This document shows, piece by piece, positions 16,298 to 23,747 of a stretch of 64,000 nucleotides of DNA. This DNA comes from Algicoccus sp048820935. GTDB taxonomy: Bacteria; Pseudomonadota; Gammaproteobacteria; Burkholderiales; Burkholderiaceae_B. The position numbers and the translations under genes were made by a program. Within the stretch, counting starts at the first letter, position 1. Each line of letters begins with the position of its first letter. The notes below the pieces were generated by a model, which did no database searches, had not been told where the DNA came from, and saw nothing but the letters and a program-made list of their open reading frames with translations. The stretch covers positions 186,001 to 250,000 of the forward strand of contig NZ_JBMERD010000002.1 of NCBI RefSeq assembly GCF_048820935.1. The letters are read 5' to 3'.

Positions 16298-17311
16298 GTG
16301 ATCACATTGGATCGGATTCGTAAGACCTATGGGTCTGTTGGTCAGGAAACTGTGGCGCTGGATGATGTCAGTTTAACGATTGAGCAAGGCGAAATCTTTG
16401 GCATGATCGGTCGTTCGGGTGCCGGCAAGAGCACGTTGATTCGTTTACTGAATCTACTGGAGCGCCCGACGGCTGGGCAGGTTGTGCTGGATGGTCAGTG
16501 CATTTCTGAGCTCGATGAGTCGTCATTGCGTCGAGTGCGCCACAAAATTGGCATGGTGTTTCAGCACTTCAATTTACTGCAATCGCGCACCGTACTGGAC
16601 AACGTCTGCTTCCCATTAAAACTCGCTGGTCAGCCACGCGCCAAGCAAGTTGAACGAGCGATGGAAGTTCTGACGCTGGTGGGACTACAAGCCCATGCGA
16701 ACAAATATCCCAGACAGCTTTCAGGCGGACAGCAGCAACGGGTTGGCATTGCGCGGGCATTGGCTAACGAGCCTCGTTTATTACTGTGTGATGAGGCGAC
16801 ATCGGCCCTTGATCCGGAAACCACGCAATCTATCCTCGAGCTGTTGGTTCAAATTAATCAGAAATTGGGTCTGACGATTGTGCTGATTACCCACAGCATG
16901 GATGTGATTCGTCAAATCTGCCATCGTGTGGCTGTCATTGAATATGGTGTGTTGGTTGAGCAAGGCGCTGTTTTAGATGTGTTGTTGCGTCCGGCGCACC
17001 CCGTGACCCAGAGTTTGTTGTCACAGAGTTCGACAGAAGAACAGACGTGGCGTCAGCTGATCGAATTACAAGACAGTGGTGTGGCACTGCGTTTGCGTTA
17101 TCAAGGGCAAACGGCGACGATGCCGTTGATTAGCCAATTAAGCCGAGATCTGGGTGTGGATATCAGTATTTTGCAAGGGGCGGTGGGCATGATGGGGACG
17201 ACACCCTATGGCCATTTGATTGTCTATGCTACGGGTACTAGTGAACAGTTGACGCAACTTAAGGCCACACTCAAAACGCTAGAGATTGATTTTGAGGAAT
17301 TGCAACCATGA
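16298..17311 (+). CDS. metN: Methionine ABC transporter ATP-binding protein MetN
   Basis: The ATPase of the MetNIQ importer for D/L-methionine, 337 residues. Walker A GRSGAGKST is at 39-47, the Q-loop in VFQHFNLL, signature LSGGQQQR and Walker B LLLCDEATSALD in the middle, and a C-terminal regulatory ACT-like NIL domain of about 80 residues from ALRLRYQGQ onward, which in characterised MetN proteins binds methionine and inhibits transport. Start is uncertain: TTG 16292 and GTG 16298 are both possible; the latter gives MITLDRIRKTYG. It overlaps metI by 4 bp. No S-adenosylmethionine riboswitch was recognised upstream. Confidence 0.93.
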   Translation: MITLDRIRKTYGSVGQETVALDDVSLTIEQGEIFGMIGRSGAGKSTLIRLLNLLERPTAGQVVLDGQCISELDESSLRRVRHKIGMVFQHFNLLQSRTVLDNVCFPLKLAGQPRAKQVERAMEVLTLVGLQAHANKYPRQLSGGQQQRVGIARALANEPRLLLCDEATSALDPETTQSILELLVQINQKLGLTIVLITHSMDVIRQICHRVAVIEYGVLVEQGAVLDVLLRPAHPVTQSLLSQSSTEEQTWRQLIELQDSGVALRLRYQGQTATMPLISQLSRDLGVDISILQGAVGMMGTTPYGHLIVYATGTSEQLTQLKATLKTLEIDFEELQP

Positions 17312-17973
17312 ACTGGATGGCAATGGACTGGCTATTAATTCTGGAAGCTACATTCGACACGTTGCTGATGACAGGGGTTTCACTGTTATTTGCAGTGTTG
17401 ATAGGTTTACCAGTGGGGGTTGCGCTGTTTATGACTGGGCCGGGTCAGTTTCGGGGATATCCAGCGGTTTATCAGACCTTGTCTCTCATTGTAAACGTTT
17501 TACGCTCTGTTCCGTTTTTGATTTTGCTCATTGTCATGATTCCGCTGACGAGAGTTTTAGCGGGAACTTCATTGGGCGTGGCTGGGTCGATTCCACCCTT
17601 GGTCGCCAGTGCAGCACCGTTTTTTGCGCGGTTGGTGGAAACTTCTTTGAAGGAACTGAACCCAGGCGTGAGTGAAGCCTGCCGCGCGATGGGTGCAACA
17701 CCCGTACAGACGGTTTGGCTGGCTTTGCTACCTGAGGCTCGCACAGGTATTTTGGCGGGTGTGGTGGTGACGGCCATCATGTTGGTGGGTTATTCAGCCA
17801 TGTCCGGTGTGATTGGCGGCGGTGGTTTGGGTGATCTGGCGGTACGGTTTGGTTACCAGCGCTATCAGACTGATGTCATGGTGGTCACGGTTTTGATACT
17901 GGTGGTTATGGTGCAGTTGATGCAGCTGATTGGTGATCGGCTGGTGGATATGCTGAACCGGCGAATTAGTTGA
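17308..17973 (+). CDS. metI: Methionine ABC transporter permease MetI
   Basis: An inner-membrane permease of 221 residues with about five transmembrane segments. The coupling motif to the ATPase appears as EACRAMGATPVQTVWLALLPEA (EAxRxMGA core), and the C-terminal GYSAMSGVIGGGGLGDLAVRFGYQRYQTDVM region (GGGGLGD, RFGYQR) is a MetI hallmark. Its ATG overlaps the metN stop codon, indicating translational coupling. The substrate-binding gene metQ follows after about 40 bp. Confidence 0.95.
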   Translation: MNWMAMDWLLILEATFDTLLMTGVSLLFAVLIGLPVGVALFMTGPGQFRGYPAVYQTLSLIVNVLRSVPFLILLIVMIPLTRVLAGTSLGVAGSIPPLVASAAPFFARLVETSLKELNPGVSEACRAMGATPVQTVWLALLPEARTGILAGVVVTAIMLVGYSAMSGVIGGGGLGDLAVRFGYQRYQTDVMVVTVLILVVMVQLMQLIGDRLVDMLNRRIS

Positions 17974-18015
17974 TGTTTGAAAATAGTTGTTGAATTGATT
18001 TTAAAAGGATTGAAG

Positions 18016-18804
18016 ATGTACAAAAAAACATTGTTGTCAGCCTTGTTAGCGAGTGCATTGGGCTTGTCTGCTGGTCTGGCCCATGCGGGTCAATTGAGTG
18101 TGGCGGCCACACCCGTGCCGCACGCAGAACTGTTGGAGTTTGTGAAGCCGATCTTAGAAAAAGAAGGTGTGGAACTCGACATTAAAGTGTTCACTGATTA
18201 CGTCCAGCCCAACCGCCAGGTTGCGGATGGCGTGATTAATGCCAACTACTTTCAGCACAAACCGTATCTGGATAGTTTCAATAAAGAGCATGGGACTGAG
18301 TTGGTGTCAGTGGGTTTGATCCACGTCGAGCCGTTTGGTGCGTATTCCAGCAAAGTGAAGTCACTGGAAGATTTGAAAGAAGGTGCACAAGTTGCCCTAC
18401 CTAATGACCCAACCAACGGTGCACGTGCCTTGTTGTTGCTACAAAATGCAGGTTTGATTCAATTGAAAGACCCAGACAACATTCTGGCCACTGCACGTGA
18501 CATTGCAGATAACCCTAAAAAACTGAAGTTTCGGGAAATTGAGGCCGCGAACGTGGCACGTGTGATGCCTGATGTGGACCTGGCGTTAATCAATACCAAC
18601 TACGCCCTTGAAGCCGGTTTAAATCCACTGACCGACGCGCTGGTGCTTGAGGGTGAAGAGTCCCCTTATGCCAACCTCGTAGCCGTGCGTGTGCAGGATG
18701 CGGATAACGAAGATGTGGCAAAGCTTGTGAAAGCACTGCAAAGTGATGCAGTGCGTGAGCAGATTAAAACGAAGTATCAAGGCAGTATTGTGCCGTCCTT
18801 CTAA
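18016..18804 (+). CDS. metQ: Methionine-binding protein MetQ
   Basis: The periplasmic receptor of MetNI, 262 residues. A signal peptide ends with AHA at about 25. There is no lipobox cysteine, so unlike many MetQ proteins it should be soluble in the periplasm. Family landmarks are SVAATPVPHAELLEFVKP, KVFTDYVQPN, ANYFQHKPYLD, VEPFGAYSSKVKSLEDL and PNDPTNGARALLLLQ. Start 18016 has AAAAGGATTGAAG immediately upstream and is preferred over 17977. A strong terminator follows. Confidence 0.95.
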   Translation: MYKKTLLSALLASALGLSAGLAHAGQLSVAATPVPHAELLEFVKPILEKEGVELDIKVFTDYVQPNRQVADGVINANYFQHKPYLDSFNKEHGTELVSVGLIHVEPFGAYSSKVKSLEDLKEGAQVALPNDPTNGARALLLLQNAGLIQLKDPDNILATARDIADNPKKLKFREIEAANVARVMPDVDLALINTNYALEAGLNPLTDALVLEGEESPYANLVAVRVQDADNEDVAKLVKALQSDAVREQIKTKYQGSIVPSF

Positions 18805-18826
18805 AGGCACAGATAGCGATCTGAGG

Positions 18827-18863
18827 CACGCCTAGGTTTCTCAAAAAAGCCTAGGCGTGTTTG
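18827..18863 (+). terminator. Terminator of the metNIQ operon
   Basis: A perfect 10-bp stem (cacgcctagg at 18827-18836, complement at 18850-18859) with a 13-nt loop and a short T run after it lies 23 bp beyond the metQ stop. Confidence 0.75.
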
Positions 18864-18865
18864 CA

Positions 18866-18894
18866 TTGACAGTGGCGGTTTGCCATGAGATACC
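18866..18894 (+). promoter_or_regulatory. Possible sigma-70 promoter for the DUF924 gene
   Basis: A perfect TTGACA at 18866-18871 is followed after 17 bases by GATACC, a partial -10 match preceded by TG. It follows the metNIQ terminator and lies 115 bp before the DUF924 start. Tentative because the -10 box is weak. Confidence 0.3.
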
Positions 18895-19008
18895 GTGAGT
18901 CTTGTGCGCTTTGCGGTTATTCTTCAATGGAATATGTCAGGATACGGGGTTTGGGTTTTAGCGCAGACGCCGTTGATTCGGATTTGTTTGCTAATCAAGG
19001 AGCCTCGA

Positions 19009-19563
19009 ATGAGCACATCCACCGAAAACTACTCTCCAAAAACCGTCATCGATTTTTGGAAACAAGCGGGACCCGCGAAATGGTTTGCCAAAGACGATGC
19101 CTTTGATACGTTGTTTCGAGACACGTTTTTGGATTGGCACATGGCAGCTGCCCGGCGCGAACTGGATCATTGGATGGCAGATGCTCAGGGCTGTCTGGCG
19201 TTACTGATTTTGCTCGATCAGTTACCACGTAATGCGTTTCGCGGTACCGCTCATATGTTTGCGACGGATTCGCTGGCGTGCATGATTGCTCGCCACAGTA
19301 TTGATCGGGGTGACTTAGAACGTATTGAGCCCGAACTGCGGTCATTCCTAATTTTGCCTTTTGAGCATGCTGAAGATTTGGCGTTGCAGAATGAGGCGGT
19401 TCGCTTATGTGAAGCTTTGGGATCTGAAACGTTGAAGTGGGCCAAGATTCATCGCGATATCATCGCTGATTTTGGGCGATTCCCACATCGCAATGCTTCT
19501 TTGGGACGTGAGACGACTGAAGCCGAGGCGGCCTTTTTGAAGGCAGGTGGTTTTAGCGGCTGA
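19009..19563 (+). CDS. DUF924 family protein
   Basis: A 184-residue soluble helical protein. The order IDFWKQAG, WFAKDDAFDTLFRD, LALLILLDQLPRNAFRGTA and FLILPFEHAEDLALQNE, then ILPFEHSE-like and FGRFPHRNASLGRETTEAE near the end are the landmarks of DUF924, a family with a tetratricopeptide-like helical fold and no firmly established activity. AAGGAG lies 6 nt before the chosen ATG; an open frame continues back to 18895 without a ribosome site. It appears to be transcribed alone. Confidence 0.88.
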   Translation: MSTSTENYSPKTVIDFWKQAGPAKWFAKDDAFDTLFRDTFLDWHMAAARRELDHWMADAQGCLALLILLDQLPRNAFRGTAHMFATDSLACMIARHSIDRGDLERIEPELRSFLILPFEHAEDLALQNEAVRLCEALGSETLKWAKIHRDIIADFGRFPHRNASLGRETTEAEAAFLKAGGFSG

Positions 19564-19736
19564 GCAACCGCGCAGAATTGTCAATACGTGCTCAACCCCG
19601 TGTGTTTCTTTACAGCACAATGAGTTAAGGCACTTGTTGACGGGTTGTCCAGTGACTTGTCCACAAAAACTGTGTATAAGTTTCGGTTTTTACGGTTGAG
19701 AAAGGATGATGGTGTGATGCCATCTGCACAGTGCGC

Positions 19737-20333
19737 ATGAGTGAGAAGGCGAAACAAGAAGAAACTCAGGTTCCTGAGTCGCTTTGGTCATTGTTTGTGG
19801 CATTTAATGTGCTGGCTGCCCAAGGGTTTGGGGCGGCAGCGCCGGTTGCTTACCGGGAACTGGTTGAACGGCGTCGCTGGTTGACACCGCAATCTTTTGC
19901 GGAAGACTGGGCGGTTGCACAGCTGATGCCAGGGCCCAATGTCGTGAATCTGTCACTCATGCTGGGTGATCGGTATTTTGGTTGGCGCGGTGCGCTTACT
20001 GGTATTACGGGTTTGATGCTCTTGCCGATTGTGATTGCGCTCACACTCACGGTTCTTTACGACAAGTTTTCACATTATCCGGTGGTGAACGGGGCATTGC
20101 AGGCAATGGGTGCAGTGGCAGCGGGTTTGATCATGGGCACTGCGTTGAAACTCCTCACTTCAATTCAAAAAACTGTGCTATCTGGCGGAGTGACTGTGAT
20201 CGTGGCATTGGTCACATTCCTAGCGGTGGCGGTCTTTCGTTGGCCATTGTTGTGGGTGTTGCTGACGATGGCAGGGGTGGGGACTTGGTGGGTTCACCGA
20301 CAGATGAGTAAGCTCGCTAGGAGAGCGTCGTAA
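19737..20333 (+). CDS. Chromate transporter-like protein, first CHR half
   Basis: A membrane protein of 198 residues with one CHR domain: a short N-terminal tail, then LWSLFVAFNVLAAQGFGAAAP, the motif AQLMPGPNVVNLSLMLG and several hydrophobic segments. Together with the next gene it forms a two-gene, short-chain CHR transporter, in contrast to the fused ChrA. Characterised ChrA proteins export chromate with proton coupling; the substrate of short pairs is often untested. The start could be GTG 19731 or ATG 19737; neither has a convincing ribosome site. The stop and the next start overlap by 1 bp. Confidence 0.85.
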   Translation: MSEKAKQEETQVPESLWSLFVAFNVLAAQGFGAAAPVAYRELVERRRWLTPQSFAEDWAVAQLMPGPNVVNLSLMLGDRYFGWRGALTGITGLMLLPIVIALTLTVLYDKFSHYPVVNGALQAMGAVAAGLIMGTALKLLTSIQKTVLSGGVTVIVALVTFLAVAVFRWPLLWVLLTMAGVGTWWVHRQMSKLARRAS

Positions 20334-20908
20334 TGGCTTGGGCATTGAATTGGTCAGACTGGTTTGACTTGATGTGGCTTTTTGTCTCCTTGTCATTACT
20401 GACAGTGGGTGCGGGCGCGATGATGACGGCGCCACAGATGTATCAATACTTGGTGGTTCAGAAGGCTTGGTTAAGCGCTTCGGCGTTTTCTGCATCGATT
20501 GCCATTGCGCAGGCGACACCTGGGCCTAATGCAACCTTTGTGCCCTTGTTTGGATGGCAGGTTGGGATTGAACAAGGTCCGTGGACCTGGGCCATGATCG
20601 CCATGCTAACGGCATTGATTGCGTCACTTTTGCCAAGCTCGATCGTGACGATTTATGGGGCGCGCTGGGTTAGACGCAATCAGAACTGGTCTTGGGTCAA
20701 GGCTTTTAAAATTGCACTTGCGCCCGTGTCTGCCGGTTTGCTGGCGACAACGGGTTGGTTCATTTTGCTCCCCAGAGATGGCGAGCCGATCCAATGGCAT
20801 CTCTGGGGGATGGCCGCAGTGACAACCTTAATGGTCTGGAAAACCCGTTTGCACCTGCTTTGGTTCTTATCGGCAGGTGCAATCGTTGGGGTTGTGATGA
20901 ACTTGTAG
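20333..20908 (+). CDS. Chromate transporter-like protein, second CHR half
   Basis: The 191-residue partner of the preceding CHR protein, with opposite expected membrane orientation. It has the family motif IAQATPGPNATFVPLFGWQVG and five to six hydrophobic segments. Translation is likely coupled, since TAATG joins the two genes and GGAG lies just upstream. Pairs like this probably assemble as heterodimers. It ends 29 bp before the convergent cbpM. Confidence 0.85.
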   Translation: MAWALNWSDWFDLMWLFVSLSLLTVGAGAMMTAPQMYQYLVVQKAWLSASAFSASIAIAQATPGPNATFVPLFGWQVGIEQGPWTWAMIAMLTALIASLLPSSIVTIYGARWVRRNQNWSWVKAFKIALAPVSAGLLATTGWFILLPRDGEPIQWHLWGMAAVTTLMVWKTRLHLLWFLSAGAIVGVVMNL

Positions 20909-20936
20909 ATCCGTCGCGTGTAGTCTGTTGTCCGTT

Positions 20937-21263
20937 TTAAGTGTCGAGTAACCGTAAACGTGCTCGCAAGGCTTGAATCTCTTCAGACAGATCAGCGACC
21001 AGAGCCGCGAGTTGTGGGTCGGCATCGTAATGGACTTCCAGATCTGCCACTTGGCAGGCGCGCCAAATGGTTGCACTCGAGAAGTAATACGTCCCATCCC
21101 GATACTGTCCCTCTAGAACCTCTTCTTGCACACGCGCCAGAACCCAGTCTGGGCTCATGCGGCAAAGACGTGAGATTTCTTCCAAGCGCAGCATCTCGCC
21201 TTCTAGCACCTGAAGCTGAGTTGTGACGGTTACCTGGTTTTGGCGTTGAGTCGGATTGGTCAC
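20937..21263 (-). CDS. cbpM: CbpM-like modulator of CbpA
   Basis: A 108-residue protein of the MerR/CbpM type. In E. coli CbpM binds the J domain of CbpA and blocks its activity. The core LRLEEISRLCRMSPDWVLARV with DGTYYFSSATIWRACQVADL matches the helix-turn-helix-like CbpM fold, and the C-terminal SEEIQALRARLRLL forms a helix. I chose GTG 21263 because AAGGAGG lies 8 nt upstream; an ATG at 21299 would overlap cbpA by 23 bp without a ribosome site. The cbpA-cbpM order is conserved. Confidence 0.82.
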   Translation of the reverse strand: MTNPTQRQNQVTVTTQLQVLEGEMLRLEEISRLCRMSPDWVLARVQEEVLEGQYRDGTYYFSSATIWRACQVADLEVHYDADPQLAALVADLSEEIQALRARLRLLDT

Positions 21264-21276
21264 GATCGTCGCCTCC

Positions 21277-22203
21277 TTATGATTTCGGTCTTGGATCAAA
21301 ACCGGGGTAAGCGCTTGCCAATGCTTCCCAAGCCGCTTTCTGTTCAGGCGTAATCGCCCCCGGAATTGCGATATCGATTTCCAGCATCAGATCGCCTGCC
21401 TGACGTCCTGGAATACCTTTGCCTTTCAGACGTAATTTGCGTCGTGCCACCGATCCCGCTGGGACGGTGACGTGTAAAGTGCCCAGAGGGGTGTGCACTG
21501 GCACTTGTGCGCCTAATGCCGCTTCCCATGGCGTGACGACTAAGGGCATGTGGACGTTTCGGCCTTCAACGCGGGTGCGATCGCCAGTCTGGATGTCGAC
21601 TTTGAGATAAAGGTCGCCTGCGGGTGCGCCCATGCCGGGCTCACCTTGACCGGCCAAGCGGATCATTTGATCTTGAGCAACGCCTGCTGGCACTTTAACG
21701 TCGAGTGTGCGCAGTTCGGGGATCAGTCGTCCCTGACCATCGGGAACATGGCCCTGAAGCTGGATCTGGCGCGAAGTGCCATGATAAGCCTCGTGCAAAC
21801 TGATGGTGATCGTGGCGTGGGTGTCTTGCCCTGGCCAGCCCCGTGGGCCGCCTCTTGAACCGCGCTCATTGAACATGTCACGGAACAAATCGCTAAAATC
21901 AGCCTGATCGCCGTAATGCCCGCCTTGAGCGGACTGCCAGCCTGGTGGGGGTCGCATGTCATCTGCGCTACGGGCGCCTTGAGCCCAAGCCTGATGACCG
22001 ACCTGGTCATAGGCTTTGCGTTTGTCTGGATCGGACAGCACATCGTTGGCTTCGTTGAGTTTGGCCATTTTTTCACCGGCATCGTCGTCTTTACTGACGT
22101 CTGGGTGATATTTTCGGGCAAGCTTACGATATGCTTTTTTGATGTCGTCCTGGGTCGCACCTTTGGTCAGACCCATGGTGGAATAGTAGTCAGCCTGTGT
22201 CAT
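21277..22203 (-). CDS. cbpA: CbpA, DnaJ-class co-chaperone
   Basis: A 308-residue type II J protein. The J domain occupies about residues 1-70 with HPD at 33-35 for stimulating DnaK; a G/F-like segment (PPPGWQSAQGGHYGDQADFSD) follows; two C-terminal beta domains bind substrate (LHEAYHGTSRQIQLQG, GDLYLKVDIQ, LRLKGKGIPGRQAGDLML). There is no zinc-finger domain, which separates it from DnaJ. In E. coli CbpA also binds curved DNA and is induced on entry to stationary phase. A sigma-32-like promoter lies upstream and cbpM follows after 13 bp. Confidence 0.93.
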   Translation of the reverse strand: MTQADYYSTMGLTKGATQDDIKKAYRKLARKYHPDVSKDDDAGEKMAKLNEANDVLSDPDKRKAYDQVGHQAWAQGARSADDMRPPPGWQSAQGGHYGDQADFSDLFRDMFNERGSRGGPRGWPGQDTHATITISLHEAYHGTSRQIQLQGHVPDGQGRLIPELRTLDVKVPAGVAQDQMIRLAGQGEPGMGAPAGDLYLKVDIQTGDRTRVEGRNVHMPLVVTPWEAALGAQVPVHTPLGTLHVTVPAGSVARRKLRLKGKGIPGRQAGDLMLEIDIAIPGAITPEQKAAWEALASAYPGFDPRPKS

Positions 22204-22234
22204 ATCAACATTTGAGTGGAATCTTACTCATTAA

Positions 22235-22262
22235 GATAAGGGCGGCTGTCTGTTATTTCAAG
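22235..22262 (-). promoter_or_regulatory. Sigma-32-like heat-shock promoter of cbpA
   Basis: On the minus strand CTTGAAA (complement at 22256-22262) is followed by 13 bases and then CCCTTATC (22242-22235). This closely resembles the E. coli sigma-32 pattern CTTGAAA-N12-14-CCCCATnT. The -10 element is 31 bp before the cbpA start, a sensible distance for a chaperone gene. Confidence 0.5.
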
Positions 22263-22343
22263 TCCTGACCGGGTGGATTGAAGTATTTATGTCAAAAAAT
22301 CTTTAAATCAACACAATTCAATTTATTTTTGGGTAGAGATCAC

Positions 22344-23639
22344 ATGTTTGCATGGACTGTTAAAAGTGACAAAGCGCTCGAATGGGGCGGTGTGATTGGG
22401 CCAGACGAACGTCTGCCTTGGCCTCAGACAACCGTCATGGGGGTTCAACATTTGATCGCCATGTTTGGTTCGACCGTATTGGCGCCGTTGCTGATGGGCT
22501 TTGATCCAAACGTTGCCGTGCTGATGAGTGGCGTGGGAACCTTGATTTTCTTTTTGATGACCGCTGGCAAAGTGCCGAGCTATCTCGGATCGAGTTTTGC
22601 GTTTATCGGGGTTGTGATTGCTGCGACTGGCTACGGTGGTTCCGGGTTTAACGCCAATATCGGTGTGGCACTTGGTGGCATTGTGGTGTGTGGTGCGATC
22701 TATTTCCTAGTGGGGGCAATTGTTCAGATCATTGGTGTGGGCTGGATTGAGCGCATGATGCCGCCCGTGGTGACGGGTTCAGTGGTGGCGGTGATCGGAC
22801 TAAATCTGGCACAAATTCCAATTAAAAACATGTCGCCCACGCCTTTTGATGCTTGGGCACAGGCGCTGACATTTGTGTGTGTCGGCTTGATAGCCGTATT
22901 GACGCGTGGCATGTTGCAGCGTCTTCTGATTCTGATGGGTCTGATTTTGGCCAGTCTGCTGTATGCCATTCTGACCAATGGCATGGGACTGGGCGCGCCG
23001 ATTGATTTAAGTGGGGTGGCCGCCGCCGCTTGGTTTGGACTGCCACAGTTCAGCGCACCGGAGTTTTCGATGAATGCGACCCTGCTGATAGCACCCGTTG
23101 TTGTGATTCTCGTCGCAGAAAACCTAGGGCACTTGAAAGCAGTGACTGCCATGACTGGTAAGAATCTGGATGGATACCTCGGTCGAGCTTTTATGGGCGA
23201 TGGCGTGGCGACGATGGTCGCAGGATCCGTGGGAGGTACAGGGGTTACGACGTATGCGGAGAATATCGGTGTGATGGCAGCGACCAAGATTTATTCCACC
23301 GCGATTTTTGTGACAGCCGGGGTCATGGCCATTGTATTGGGATTTAGCCCTAAATTCGGTGCATTGATTCAGGCCATTCCACTGGCGGTAATGGGTGGTG
23401 TGTCGATTGTGGTGTTTGGTTTGATTGCTGTAGCTGGGGCACGAATTTGGGTTGAGAATCAAGTTGATTTCTCAGACAATCGAAATCTGTTGGTGGCAGC
23501 AGTTACACTTATTCTCGGAACCGGTGATTTCACACTGAGTTTTGGTGACTTTACGTTGGGTGGCATTGGCACTTCGACGTTTGGCGCCATTTTTCTGTAT
23601 GCCTTGCTCGGTGGAGCACGGCGTTCGAACACTATTTAA
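22344..23639 (+). CDS. Uracil/xanthine permease family transporter (NCS2, UraA/RutG type)
   Basis: An inner-membrane symporter of 431 residues with about 14 hydrophobic segments. The family motifs are VMGVQHLIAMFGSTVLAPLL near the N-terminus (QHLIAMFG) and the substrate-site region with GTGVTTYAENIGVMAATKIYS near 297-317. TTYAENIGVMA is closer to uracil/pyrimidine carriers than to purine carriers. It imports nucleobase with protons or, in RutG, moves pyrimidine products. Start 22344 has GGGTAGAG upstream; an in-frame extension to 22278 lacks one. No pyrimidine catabolic genes adjoin it, but pyrimidine synthesis genes are present further right. Confidence 0.88.
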   Translation: MFAWTVKSDKALEWGGVIGPDERLPWPQTTVMGVQHLIAMFGSTVLAPLLMGFDPNVAVLMSGVGTLIFFLMTAGKVPSYLGSSFAFIGVVIAATGYGGSGFNANIGVALGGIVVCGAIYFLVGAIVQIIGVGWIERMMPPVVTGSVVAVIGLNLAQIPIKNMSPTPFDAWAQALTFVCVGLIAVLTRGMLQRLLILMGLILASLLYAILTNGMGLGAPIDLSGVAAAAWFGLPQFSAPEFSMNATLLIAPVVVILVAENLGHLKAVTAMTGKNLDGYLGRAFMGDGVATMVAGSVGGTGVTTYAENIGVMAATKIYSTAIFVTAGVMAIVLGFSPKFGALIQAIPLAVMGGVSIVVFGLIAVAGARIWVENQVDFSDNRNLLVAAVTLILGTGDFTLSFGDFTLGGIGTSTFGAIFLYALLGGARRSNTI

Positions 23640-23747
23640 TTAGTCGCACAGCGTGACGCTGTTTTTCGTGGCTTGTTGCGACAACTGAAATTTGATCTGG
23701 AGACTGTGTATGTTGACTGTCTATAAATCGCTAGCGGGAGCGCCTGG

